Source: Lucinisca nassula
Taxonomy: Eukaryota > Mollusca > Bivalvia > Lucinida > Lucinidae
NCBI GenBank assembly: GCA_963580285.1
Contig: OY757011.1
Coordinates: 202,757,644-202,821,643 of the forward strand
Direction: 5' to 3'
DNA: 64,000 bases
The notes under the pieces were generated by a model. It searched no databases, was not told where the DNA came from, and saw nothing but the letters and a program-made list of their open reading frames with translations. This document shows, piece by piece, positions 9,690-20,439 of the stretch. The stretch's first letter is position 1. Every line of letters begins with the position of its first letter. A program made the translations under genes and the position numbers.

Positions 9690-10380
9690 CAATTATACAG
9701 TATCAGAAACTCCGAAAAGGGTACCGTGGCAAACAGTGCAGGCCCAGATCAGACGCCGCAGAATGAGACGCCGAAGAATGCGGCGTCTGATCAGGGCCTA
9801 CATTGTTTGCTAAAGGTTCAGTCATTTTCCAATTAAATTTTGATGAAAATACAATCAATTTAACCAATTTAGTATCAGAACCACGAAAGGGGTACCGTGG
9901 CAAACAGTGCGGGCCCTAATCAGACGCCGCAGAATGTGGCGTCTGATCAGGGCCCATATGTTTTGCTAAAAGTTCAGTCATGTTCCAATTAAATTTTGAT
10001 GCAAATACAATTAATTTAACCAATTTAGTATCAGAAACTCCGAAGGGGGTACCGTGGCAAACAGTGCAGGCCCAGATCAGACGCCATAGTCTGATCAGAG
10101 CCTACATTGTTTGCTAAATGTTCAGTCATTTTCCAATCAAATTTTGAAGAAAATACAATCTGACATCTCTAAAGGGGTACCGTGGCAATAAGTGCAGGCC
10201 CAGAGCAGACGCCGCAGTCTGATCAGGGCCTACATTGTTTGCTAAAGGTTCAGTCATTTTCCAATTAAATTTTGATGAAAATACAATCTGACATCTCTAA
10301 AGGGGTACCGTGGCAAACAGTGCAGTCCCAGATCAGACGCCGCAGAATGCAGAATGCGGCGTCTGATCAGTTTGCTAAAG
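9690..10380. repeat. Tandemly amplified family A MITE (about five units)
   Basis: Palindromic cores occur at about 9727, 9898, 10055, 10183 and 10312. Each is preceded by a GGGGTACCGTGG block and followed by TTTGCTAAAGGTTCAGTC and TTCCAATTAAATTTTGATG. The roughly 130-170 bp period shows that a piece of MITE plus flank was duplicated in tandem. Hairpin arms vary in length between units. Confidence 0.88.
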
Positions 10381-10384
10381 GAGG

Positions 10385-10450
10385 AGAAGGACGACGACAT
10401 GGACGACGACGATGATGATGATGATGATAATGAGGAGAAGGATGATGATG
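10385..10450. repeat. GAY trinucleotide repeat
   Basis: GACGACGAC and GATGATGATGATG runs. The Asp-rich peptide they would encode has no other support. Confidence 0.9.
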
Positions 10451-10699
10451 AAAAAACAGGTAACAAGTATTGGAGCCAGTGGTACGAAATGGTATGCCAT
10501 ATGAACGTTGATTATAGGTCTATTATTAATTATTTATTATTGTTATTATTATTATTATTATTATTAACTTAGGCACAGCCTAGATGCGGATATGAGCATT
10601 GTTATCAAAATAAAGGCACTGCCTTTTGCGCCAAAACACACTCATTTTCACCCCCTAAGGTAATAAATAGGGTGTAAAACATAAAAAAATACCGATACT
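10451..10699. other. Unassigned AT-rich stretch with (TTA)n
   Basis: A TTATTA run at about 10525-10568 is the only structure seen. Confidence 0.5.
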
Positions 10700-10826
10700 G
10701 CTACCGTTGTGACTCGCAACAAAGTGCACCGTTCTTGGGATCGGGACGTTACCTGGAGACCTACACAAACACACACCCACCCCTGTCCAGGGAGAATTAT
10801 TCCCTACGCAGGTTAAAGATCCTTAC
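10700..10826 (+). mobile_element. 3' half of a tRNA-derived SINE
   Basis: AAAGTGCACCGTTCTTGGGA, TCGGGACGTTACCTGGAG and a CAGGGAGAATTATTCCC block match the 3' half of the complete copy that starts at 10911. Confidence 0.7.
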
Positions 10827-10828
10827 AG

Positions 10829-10910
10829 AAACAGAATCAGAATTGTTACTGGTGACACGTCAAATGACATTCATACACCAGGACCTGTGATATGGGAAGT
10901 TAGTCCCTAG
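10829..10910 (-). mobile_element. Isolated 3' terminus of the CR1-type LINE
   Basis: Only the last ~80 bases of the family at 6369-7047 are present, including the TTCTGA-type tail in minus orientation. This is an extreme 5' truncation, common for LINE insertions. Confidence 0.85.
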
Positions 10911-11125
10911 CGTGATAGCTCAGTGGTTAGTGCACTTGCCTCTGATGCTAGAGCTCCCGGGTTCGATCCCCGCCAGCGGCGATAAAATTTCGGTGTCCGA
11001 ACACGCTCCAATGGCATCATTTGCAGGGATGAATGTCATAAAGTGCACCGTCCTTCGGATCGGGACGTTAACTGGAGGCCCCCTGTGCAGGGAGAACCAT
11101 CCCCTATACAGGCTAAAGCTCCCTA
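10911..11125 (+). mobile_element. tRNA-derived SINE
   Basis: The head has a polymerase III A box (TAGCTCAGTGGTTAG) and a B box (GGTTCGATCCC) with tRNA-like spacing. The body follows, with a GTGCACCGTCC block and TCGGGACGTTAACTGG. It lies immediately after the LINE 3' terminus and on the opposite strand to it. Confidence 0.85.
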
Positions 11126-11639
11126 CCGTAATTACATGATTACTATGTATAGCTTTCATCCTGCAAACCTGGAGTGTATGTAATGTACACCTGCGGTAAT
11201 GGTCAAATGTGATCAGTAGATAGATAGATAGATAGATAGCTCTAATTAAGAGATGTTTACAAACTTATCAGACTTCTGATCAGTCTTACTCATATCCTGC
11301 TTGATATTTAAGCTGGGGGCAAAGTGGGCAGTCTTCTTAATGAGGACTGGTCTCTGGGTTCCTGGCCTGGTAATCCAGCTATCCGCAGGGGCATGTCGTC
11401 TAGACCTTTGGTTTGACATGTGCCTCATGTCTGGTGGTAGCTGGCTTTTAGCACAGTACTAGATGATATTTTATTACTAATATATCATAAGTGAAGTATA
11501 ACACCTTTCCAGTCAACTGTGCAACATATTATATGCATTTTAAAGTTTACAAGATGCTAAATCAATTTGTCTTATTTTTTAGCTAATGTCAATCTCATTT
11601 CTTTTAGCTGGAACATATTTACTGTGATACTACTTTAAA
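11126..11639. other. Unassigned stretch with (GATA)n at 11216-11240
   Basis: Apart from the GATA run I see no gene or repeat structure. Confidence 0.45.
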
Positions 11640-11780
11640 TCTGTGATGATTGTTTATATTTGTTTACATGTACAGCGTTTAAACTTTGTTTGTCGACAAA
11701 ATAGCCTAAGGCTAATGTTTTACTTGTTGTACCACTGAAAGTCGACTCTAAATAAAGTTTCTTGTATCTTGCATCTTGTA
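11640..11780 (+). other. 3' end-like sequence with AATAAA and CTTGTAT repeats
   Basis: CTCTAAATAAAGTTTCTTG is followed by TATCTTGCATCTTGTAT. A polyadenylation signal before a short heptamer repeat is typical of LINE 3' ends, so this is probably a plus-strand LINE tail, but no coding part is visible upstream. Confidence 0.4.
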
Positions 11781-12930
11781 TAGCTACACAATCCTCAGCA
11801 CCTTCAGCCGTCAAAATAATAGAATCGGGAAGGGCATTCCAATCTCTAATGGTTCGGGAGGAAGAACGATTCTTTATAAATATCCGTTCTTGCAGTAAGG
11901 GTCTGAAACGTTATTGAATAGTGCTTTCTACAGTGCCTAGCCGGGGGAACAAGGTCATCTGTTGGAATGCTGGCAGCACCCTTTAGAACTTTGTATAACA
12001 GTATGAGCCTACTGTCTCTCCTCCTTTTCTTGAGAGACTCCCATCTTAATTTTCCTAGAATTCCAGTCATGCTCCCAGTTTCAAAGCAGTAATTTCCAGT
12101 TACAAATCTAGCAGCGCTAGATATTCTGAACTTTTTCGATTTCTTCATTAAGGACCACTCCGCTTGGGTCCCAGATGCAACTACCATATTCCAAGATTGG
12201 GCGAACAAGTCCCATGTATGCTGTCTCTTTCACATCCTGAGGACACTGATGAAGATTTCGCCTCAGGAAACCAAGTGTTCTATTCGCCTTTGTACACATA
12301 TTGCTAATGTGTGTATTCCATCTCAAATCATGAGTGATTGTCACACCAACTTATTTTCGAGGACCGTTCCCTCTAAAGTGTAAGAAGCCTCAACTTTATT
12401 ATATCTCTTCCTTGTTATCTTCATAATATTGCATTTAACTGGCTGAAATCTCATGCCCCATTTCTGATTCAATATCAGTGGAAATATCATTGATGTACAG
12501 GGAGAACAATAGAGGACCAAGAACAGTCCCTTGTGGGACTCCAGATAAAACTAACGCCCATACTGAAGATTCACCATTAACAACAACTCGCGGTTTTCTG
12601 TAGCAAAGGAAGGAATCTATCCATTTAAGAGTCTTCCCTTCAATTCCATAACCAAATAATTTGGGAATTTCACCCGTATCGAGAGATTGTTGGAAAAGAT
12701 GAGCAAAAACTTGACCTAACTCGTTTGCTAGTTCCTTCAGGACTCTAGGATGAAGCTCATCAGGCCCTAAAGCTTTAGAAGGGTTCAAGCCTTTAAGTAA
12801 CTTGATCACTCCCGCCGAGGATACAACAAAATTTTCCATGAAAGGGGACGATCTTCCAGTCAATGGAACCTCGTTGAACTCAGTTTTATTAAATGCATCA
12901 TTGAATTGACCAACCAATTCCTCTGCCCCT
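11781..12930 (-). pseudogene. CR1-type LINE ORF2: reverse transcriptase, internally deleted
   Basis: On the minus strand, 12917-12435 encodes [20 protein letters not shown], then [29 protein letters not shown]. The C-terminal part (12344-11846) has LRWNTHISNMCTKANRTLG, VRPILEYGSCIWDP and RFVTGNYCFETGS. Two pieces of the usual RT are missing. The stretch between [14 protein letters not shown] and [15 protein letters not shown] lacks the first catalytic motif, and the FADD block with its flanks is absent, with the frame joining directly to a HEISASQL segment. Both deletions leave similar sequence on each side, so the copy was once longer and is now non-autonomous. Confidence 0.9.
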
Positions 12931-13517
12931 TCAGAGTCCGATTCAGCGACCCCGTTCCCTCCTCTCTTATTAAGGGGTGGGATACCTTGCCTATCTTTCT
13001 TCTGGCTATTGATATATCTCTAGAAGTCTCTGGAATTTGCCTTTACATCACCTACCAAGTTATTTACATACTGATCATGCTGATTTTTGATGTCATTTTT
13101 AATTTTCGTCTCAAGTTATCAATCAAATTTTGCTCTGAGTTTACCACTTCCCAACTTTTTTGCCTTAGCATGAATCTTATTTCTCCTCCGAATTTTTCTT
13201 CTTATTTCTGGTGTGATCCAAGGAATTGAAGACACAGACCTGCTAGTTTTGGAGGGGATATGATTTTCGGACGAAGCTTGCATGAAAGACTTTATCAAAT
13301 CAAAGTTCTCCTGGACAGACCGAGCGTCTGAATGACCATTGAAGTATTTCTCTTTTGCAAATTTTAGGGCATCCTTCCTCATAGTTTCATAGTCACCCTT
13401 TTGATATAAGTACACCTTTCTACGAGGTTTCTCTATAGGTGGTATGAAGATTTTAAAAATTCCAGAGACAATATCATGATCACTTAGTTTGTCTGGAGAT
13501 TGAATATCCCCAAACTG
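12931..13517 (-). pseudogene. CR1-type LINE ORF2: linker between endonuclease and RT
   Basis: Contains IEKPRRKVYLYQKGDYETMR, KFAKEKYFNG, WITPEIRRKIRRRNKIHAK and a YVNNLVGDVKAN block, typical of the linker in Jockey/CR1 ORF2. It continues the endonuclease frame after one TAA at about 13535-13537. It then has a stop near 13119 and a frame shift before the RT. Confidence 0.85.
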
Positions 13518-14153
13518 TTATGGCAAAGTTGTAAGAATCAAATCCAAAGTGTTTCTATCTCGAGTAGGGAAGTCAACAACCTGTTCCAAGCCATGATCAT
13601 TCATGATGTCAACCAACACCTGTCCCTCTGACGGACTCAGCATCGTGCCTTGTTTACTGAGCTTATCTGGCCAAACAATCTCTCTGAAGTTGAAGTCACC
13701 TAGGACATGTACTGCAGGAAGTTTTTTACCCTTATTCTGAGACTTAGTGCGATCAAGCTGATCTTTAAATAACTGGAAGTTTTCGACACTGTCGTTAGGT
13801 GGTCGATACCAACTTGCAATAATGTGGGAAGTTTTGTTTGCAAAAACCTTAACCCAAACAGATTCTGAATCGTTTTCCAGTTCCATGAATGGCATATGAG
13901 AGATATCTCTGTGAACGAGCAACATCACTCCGCCGCCATGAGTGTTTCTATCTTTTCTGTAGACACTATATTCGCAAGTTTCAGGGAAAAGCTCCGAAGT
14001 CATAATTGAACTGTCAATCTTTGTTTCCTGAATAGCCACAATATGTGGTTGGTGAGTATCAAGGAAAGCTAAAAGTTCAAGTATCTTTCCTCTTAAACCG
14101 TTAATGTTAATACTGCAAAGTTTCAAACCTTTTACAAAATTCGGCTTTCTCAT
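13518..14153 (-). CDS. CR1-type LINE ORF2: AP endonuclease domain
   Basis: A 211-codon frame with APE-type signatures: LCSININGLRGK, AIQETKIDSS (catalytic Glu), YRKDRNTHGGGVMLLV, ASWYRPPN, VLGDFNF (catalytic Asp/Asn) and RNTLDLILT. The enzyme nicks target DNA to prime reverse transcription. The start ATG at 14151-14153 overlaps the upstream ORF's TGA as ATGA. One stop separates the domain from its linker, so this copy would give only a truncated endonuclease. Confidence 0.92.
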   Translation of the reverse strand: MRKPNFVKGLKLCSININGLRGKILELLAFLDTHQPHIVAIQETKIDSSIMTSELFPETCEYSVYRKDRNTHGGGVMLLVHRDISHMPFMELENDSESVWVKVFANKTSHIIASWYRPPNDSVENFQLFKDQLDRTKSQNKGKKLPAVHVLGDFNFREIVWPDKLSKQGTMLSPSEGQVLVDIMNDHGLEQVVDFPTRDRNTLDLILTTLP

Positions 14154-14821
14154 GACAGAGGTTCAAATTTATTTCTTTCTTCCAGTTCTATAGGTTCGCT
14201 GAAGAACGAGTAAGAAAAATTAAAACAACTCACACTTCGGTCATATCCATGAACAACTCGAGTTAACCAGTTGCCATACTCGGCGTCTGAAAGGAAAGCG
14301 CAATCAGTGTGAATCCACATTTCACACTGGTCACACTGAACTGCCTTATGCTCATTCAGAACATCACCAGTGGATAGGCCACAGTCTGCTTTGCAATCTT
14401 TGCAATACCAAGTTCAAATTCCAGTTTCAAGCTCTAGCAATTGGTTTTCATCCAATTCAGAACACGAGGAATGAAAATGCTTTTCACAGTCCTCACATTC
14501 TACCCATTTCTGAGAGTCTTTGCAATATTTTTGGCACAGCCCACAGCGAAATCTTGGACCGGGGTTAGTTTCAATGTCTCCGGCCAAGATCAATAGAATG
14601 ACCAAATTTGTTCCACCTGAGGACTTGAAGTTGCGTAAGCCCTCCGAACGTCGTTTGTTTCCTAGCTTCCTAGTTACAGCCAAGTACTGAGAAGTTTTAT
14701 CGCAGTGTTGCTCTTTTGCAATCCTGCATTCCTGATTTCCATCATCCGGTTGAGTTCTGTTACTTTATTTCCAAAGGGTGAACCAAAGAATCAAGACCAT
14801 GGGAAGCAGGGAGACCTTCAT
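14150..14821 (-). pseudogene. CR1-type LINE ORF1: signal-like start, 2A motif, tandem PHD-type fingers
   Basis: One frame runs from ATG 14821 to TGA 14152-14150 (223 codons) with two internal stops: TAA at 14767-14765 and TGA at 14413-14411. In order it has a hydrophobic start (MKVSLLPMVLILWFTLW, signal-peptide-like), a hydrophobic run (NLVILLILAG) leading into DIETNPGP, a Cys/His finger (CGLCQKYCKDSQKWVECEDC) and a second one (WYCKDCKADCG, VQCDQCEMWIHTDCA). The 2A consensus DxExNPGP is known to make the ribosome skip the final Gly-Pro bond in some non-LTR retrotransposons. PHD-like domains occur in CR1 ORF1 proteins. The stops are probably decay. Confidence 0.85.
14555..14578 (-). other. 2A ribosome-skipping motif (DIETNPGP)
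   Basis: All conserved positions of the DxExNPGP motif are present, with the usual aliphatic, Gly-ending stretch before it (ILLILAG). The predicted skip lies between Gly and the last Pro, separating the signal-like leader from the zinc-finger part. Confidence 0.88.
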
Positions 14822-15358
14822 TTTAATATAAAGGGCAACTTTGAGTCAAACAATACTACAAGATAAAGGGCTCTGCACACTCAACTATCTAACAACACTC
14901 GGTTACCATCCGTCTGCCAGCTGTACGGACAGTCCACACACGCTGACAAGCTGAAAACACAAGGCTCTTCTGAATGAAAATAACAATCCTGAATCCGAGT
15001 TTTTAACAATCAGTGTACTGACAGCTACAAAGGACTATTCAGCACCCTGTTCTAAATTATATACAGCTCAACACACTCAAATATCTGACAACTCACCGGC
15101 TTTTCAGAAAAATGAATGTGTCTAGCCTCCAAGGGATTAATTCAATTTTGCTTTTACCCCACCCACTGGTGTGGTAATGGCGGGAAATTATTTCAACAAT
15201 GTAAATTAATCTACAAATGAAAACATTAATAATCTACGATAACCAGCAATAATATTTTGCTGGTTTGTCTGTCTGATATGAGTTAGACAAGAAACCAGAA
15301 ACAATAAACAAGGAAAAAAACTTCTCTTTTTCTAGCTCCAAAATTTTTGTGATCCGCC
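14822..15358 (-). other. Probable 5' untranslated region of the LINE and unassigned flank
   Basis: No coding similarity. It lies directly upstream of ORF1 and may contain the LINE's internal promoter. The boundary with flanking DNA cannot be placed without a second full-length copy. Confidence 0.4.
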
Positions 15359-16115
15359 AGGTCAGAATCAGAATTGTTACTGAATACTGGTTAAATGACA
15401 TTCATACACACACGTTAAATGACATTCATACACCAGGACCTGTGATGTGGGAAGTTAGTCCCTAACTCTAACGAAAAAGGTAAACTTAGCTACACAATCC
15501 TCAGCACCTTCAGAGCTCTGTCGAAATCATGTCATATATTGCAGTAAGTATCTGAAACGCTATTGAATGGTGCTTTCTGCAGTGCCTAGCTGGGGGAACA
15601 AGGTTTTCTGTTGGAATGCTGGCAGCACCCTTTAGACCTTTGTATAAGGGTATCAGAATGAGAATTAGAATTGTTACTGGTGACACGTCCAATGACATTC
15701 ATACACCAGTATGAGTATGAGCCTAATGTCTCTTAGAGACTCCCATCTTAATTTTCCTAGAATTCCAGTCATGCTCCCAGTTTCAAAGCAGTAATTGCTT
15801 GTTACAAATCTAGCAGCTCTATTCTGAACTTTTTTTCATTTTCTGCATTAAGGACCACTCAGCTTGGTTCCCATGGATATGCAACTACTTTATTCCAAGG
15901 TTGGGCGAACAAGTCCCTTATATGCTGTATCTTTCACAACCTGAGTACACTGATGCAGATTTCGCCTCAGGACACCAAGTGTTCTATTCGCCTTTGTAAA
16001 CATGTTGGTTGCTAATGTGCGTATTCCATCTCAAATCGTGTGTGATTGTCTCAACAAGGTACTTAATGGAATTCATATTTTCGAGGACCGTTCCCACTAA
16101 GGTGCATGAAAAATA
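15359..16115 (-). pseudogene. Third CR1-type LINE copy, with a nested 3' end of the same family
   Basis: The 3' tail (15360-15480) and C-terminal RT segments match the copies at 6369 and 11781. A second LINE 3' terminus lies inside at about 15655-15715. The tail also has an internal duplication of a TTAAATGACATTCATACAC segment (15393-15431). Many stops and frame changes. Confidence 0.82.
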
Positions 16116-17235
16116 AATGTGGAGGCAATGATCAGGAATCGATACAATTAACCCACAGCACAGAGACATCAAGGGAAAGAAACACAAACATGAATCAACT
16201 AGACCCTAATGGAAACATCATTAGCGGAAAGCCATAAGGACAGTTACTGTCCCACAAAATGGCCAACTGGCTATCAAAACAAAATAATATAAGTGATACA
16301 AACACTCAAAGACAGCTCATAACAAAAAAGTATCGCGACAGAAGGACCACTGGGAGTTGGGGGGGGGGGGGGGCGGGGGCTAAAATCGATTTTACGTGCT
16401 TACTTCAATCGCGATTTAGACAAATAATTTGTTCAGTCTGCATGAATGCCTCTTAACTCATCAGTGCAACATCTCCGCGAACACAAAAAAGCAAACAGCC
16501 ACAGAGATGAAACAACGGTGAGGACTCGACAGCAAGAAACCACTGAAATGCTGGAGCAAAAGAAAACCAACAGTTAGACTCCGATGGGCAAGACCAGAGA
16601 CAGAACATCAGGCACCAAGCAACATAATATTGAATTAGATCTCCCTTATTCTCAGTAAGCCTTTACGCTGGTTTGAGGCCTGACCCACCGGCGTGCAATT
16701 AAAGATAAAAGCAAAGTTGTCAAACCTGCTTGGGTTAACTTCCATGCATACAGTCTGTCGTATAACATTTATGTTGTACCCAATCTTCTCAAATCGAAGA
16801 ATAATTTAATATTTTTCTGAATTTATGTACTAAATCACCATAAAATTCGGGCTCCGATAGACCTTGTTGCAGAAGAGATTTAAGTTAAATATTGAATTTT
16901 GAAATTAAATCAGAATGGCGTCTATACAATTTTGCAAAGGCTTTGCGTAGTTTACGGTACCGATAACCATGATTAAGAAGTCTAGCAGTTGACAATTTAT
17001 TACATGTGTTGAAGTCAGTTACACGACTACACACTTTGTCAAATCGAATTAATTGCGAAATATAAACACCATAGGATGGTGCACGAGGAAATCAGCATCC
17101 AAAAAAGGAACAATAATACAATCTCAAAATCAAAATCATCCCGTTTATCATACTTTTTGCAAGAAACAAACCCATCTTCAATAGATAGCTGTAAATACAA
17201 AAACGGGGGCTCGGTATCAGAAGAATTTACTTAAT

Positions 17236-17511
17236 TTAACTGATTTGACTAATCAAACCATCGAAATAGGTATTGTCAATATTTAACAAATCGTCCAAAT
17301 ATCTAGAAGTCGAGCTAAAAGCTTCAATGATTTCAAACTGGTTTTCAGCAGAAAGGGACACCATGAAGTCTCTCTCATCATAAAACAAAAATAGATCAGC
17401 CACAAGGGGTGCGCAATTAGTACCCATCGGAATACCCACAATTTGTCTAAATAACTTAGTACCAAATCTTATGTAAATATTGTCAAGAATAAAGGTGAGA
17501 GCTTCACACAC
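17236..17511 (-). pseudogene. RT core of the Penelope-like element
   Basis: This 91-codon open piece holds IYIRFGTKLFRQIVGIPMGT, NCAPLVADLFLF, then TSRYLDDLLNID. YLDD is the catalytic Asp pair of reverse transcriptase. It is the best preserved part of the element; frames on both sides are broken. Confidence 0.85.
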
Positions 17512-17998
17512 TTTTTGACATGACCATAAAGTATAATTTTTATGCTCTTCAGAAGTGAAAAAAGCATTTCTTACATTAGGGAGTCCTCCCTATGAAATGT
17601 CCATTCATTTAAATCATTAAATGTTTATTTTATAAGATTATGAGGAAGTGTAGTGTAAAGGGTGGAAAAATCATAAGTCGACAGACTTGAAGCACGAAAA
17701 CGTCTGGATTTCAATTTATTTAAAACGTCATTAGAATTTTATATAAGCCAAAACAGATTTCTGCTTGATCTTTCGAAGACTTTGTCGCAATATTTTATCA
17801 CATGTTTTTTGATGGCAGTAAAACATGAAGTAAATAATTTAAAGAGTTCAGTGGTGGTACAAGAGCTTGAATTTGCATTAAGACGTGCTCTATAAAAGGT
17901 CACTGGCGAGGCCTAATTGGCCAAAACTGGCTAGTCTGGCCCAGAAAACATGTACACTTTATATTTTCCAGTTCTGTGGTGTTTTCCTCGCTTCCAAA

Positions 17999-18117
17999 GG
18001 ATAACCCTTTTATAAAACATATTTAACGTCACTACAGCTGGTGTCTTGGAATGTGTGGCGGCCGTAAAACGTCTCCCTGCCATTCATCATAGTGTGGATA
18101 ACCCTTTTATAAAACAG
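17999..18117. repeat. Insertion bounded by a 21-bp direct repeat inside the Penelope-like element
   Basis: GGATAACCCTTTTATAAAAC occurs at 17999 and again at 18097, enclosing about 77 unrelated bases. Either a small insertion made the duplication or a local tandem duplication diverged. Confidence 0.6.
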
Positions 18118-18400
18118 ATTTGTATGGTCTTATTATGAAGTATAGGTAACCAATATAACATAGGAAGCTTGTCTTGGCCTTCTGTAACACAGACAGCAAA
18201 CTTGGTGGCTGAATGACAAATGTGGTCATTAACTAAGGCCCTCTCTACAGCTACAGGTTCCAGTTCAAAGACCTTAGTACCACCAAGTTCTTGCTGAAGA
18301 GTATTAACATAGTGAAACCGTCAAACAACGACCACGTTGTTAGCGGCCTTATCTGCTTGAGCCACAACAAACTTCTTATGAAACTAGAACAGGTTACTCC

Positions 18401-19950
18401 CCCCACCCCCACCCCACCATTTTCGACCTCTAAGTATGACCTTGACATTGGAGGTATTGACCTGCGTCTTGTGTGCAACACATTTCTGCAAAATAACTTT
18501 AAAAAGTTCAGAGAGAAATAATAAAATTATTGACCGTGCACAAAAAGCCCTTTTTTTACATTTGACCTCTAAATATGGCCTTGACCTTTGAGGTACAACA
18601 CATCGTCTCATGATGGTTAACATTTCTGCCAAGTAATTTCATAATCCATCAAAGAATAAGAAAGTTATTGACTGTACACAAAAATGCCGCTATTTTACCT
18701 TTGAACTCTAGGTATGACCTTGACATTGGAGGTCTGGAACTTGATCTTGCACGCGACTCATCGTCTAATGAAGGTGAACATTTCTGCAAAGTTACTTTAA
18801 AAAGTCCATCCGGAAATATAATAAAGTTATTGAATGGACACAAAAAGACTATTTTTACATTTGACCTCTTAGTATGACCTTGACCTTGGAGGTACCGACC
18901 TGGGTCTAACGCCCAACACATCGTCTCATGATGGTTAATATTTCTGCTAAGTAATTTCACAATCCATCCAGGAATAAGAAAGTTATTGACTGAACACTAA
19001 AAAGACCCCTTTTTTGACATTTGACCTCTTATTATGACCTTGACCTTTGAGGTACCACATGGGTCATGCAAGAGACACATCGGTCATTGTGGTTAACATT
19101 TCCGCCATGTAATTTCAAAATCCATCTACAAATAAGAAAGTTATTGACCAAACACGAAAAAAGTCCGCTTTTTACCTTTGACCTCTAAGTATCACCTTGA
19201 CCTTTGAGGTACCAATCTGGGTCATTCGCGCGACACATCCTCTTATGGTGGTTAACATTTCTGCCGAGTAATTTCAAACTCCATCTAAAAATAAGAAAGT
19301 TATTGGCCGAACACAAAATGCCACTTTTCACCTTTGACCTCTATGTATGACCTTGGCCTTTGAGGTACCCAACTGGGTCATGCGCTCAATACATCATCTC
19401 ATGGTGGTTAACATTTCTGCGAAGCAATTTCTAAATCCATCTAAAATAAGAAAGTTATTGATCGAATACGAAAAAAAGGCCCCTTTTGGACCTTTGTCCT
19501 CTATGTATTACCTTGACTTTTAACGTACCAGCCTGAATCATACGTGCGACACATCATATCATAGTAGTTAACATTTCTGCCAAGTAATTTCAAAATCAAT
19601 CAAAAGATAAGAAAGTTATTGACAAAACACGAAAAAGGCCACTTTTTTACCTTTGACATCTAAGTATGACCTTGACCTTGAAGGTACCAACCTGGGTCAT
19701 GCACAAAATACATCATCATATGGTGGTTACTATTTCTGCCAAATACTTACAAAATCCGTCTACAAATAAGAAAGTTATTGACCAAACACGCAAAAAAGGC
19801 CCCTTTTTTGACGTTTGACCTCTAAGTATGACCTTGAGCTTTGAGGTACTGACCTGCATCATGCGGGCCACACATCGTCTCACGGTGGTTAATATTTCTG
19901 CCAAGTAATTTCGAAATCCATTTTAAAAATAAGAACGTTATTGACCGGAC
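18401..19950. repeat. Tandem array of ~140-160 bp, about ten units
   Basis: The block TATGACCTTGACC recurs near 18437, 18578, 18717, 18875, 19036, 19195, 19350, 19511, 19668 and 19829. Between units lie TGGTTAACATTTCTGCCAAG and AATAAGAAAGTTATTGAC. Units differ by 10-25% by eye. Most carry TGACCTTGA, the reverse complement of TCAAGGTCA. Confidence 0.93.
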
Positions 19951-20390
19951 AACATACCTATCTACCTACCTGCATACATACCGACAAACTTCCAAGGGAG
20001 ATAACTCAGGAATTGTAAATGCGAGATTTATAGTTCTTGCGCTCTGCACGTTTCTAATATTGATTAATACTTATATGAAGGTTTGTGAAGATAGCTTTAA
20101 CAGTTTCAAGTTGTAGAGCGGACATGATTTTGTGACAGATGGACAGATGGACGGACGTTCTCACGGATGTATACTTATGTGGCTATTTTTGGCTGGACTT
20201 ATACTTATGTGGCTAATTTTAGAATCTTTTTAATCTTTTATGTGTCTAATGGAATAAATCTCATTCAATTACATTGATTCTGTCCATTGTTATTGCCACC
20301 TAACTATTCATTTGTTAGTGCGGACAGACAGACGCCCGGGGAAAAACACTATGTCTCTCCGAAAAAAAAATCGGGGGAGACATAATTCCT
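19951..20390. other. Array flank ending in a hairpin cap
   Basis: It contains GACAGATGGACGGACG runs, then GGGGAAAAACACTATGTCTC, an A-rich loop, and CGGGGGAGACAT (20340-20383). This arrangement resembles the caps at 536-616 and 34345-34412. Confidence 0.6.
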
Positions 20391-20439
20391 GAATACCTAG
20401 TTGAAGGTGACGTCTAGACGTTTTAGGTTTAGGAGGTAA

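Larger units (their letters stand above)
16122..18400 (-). pseudogene. Decayed Penelope-like retroelement
   Basis: Read on the minus strand, 18384-18120 gives KFVVAQADKAANN and KFAVCVTEGQDKLPMLYWLP. 17900-17520 gives a RRFRASSLSTYDFSTLYTTL block, followed by the RT core. 17200-16800 gives LQLSIEDGFVSCKKYDKRDD and YGVYIS fragments. The 3' part (16420-16122) matches the repeats at 8551 and 25149. The layout and the GIPMGTNCAPL motif match a retroelement protein family common in molluscs and cnidarians that I assign, with caution, to Penelope-like elements. No GIY-YIG endonuclease is seen. Many stops and frame shifts are present. Confidence 0.7.
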
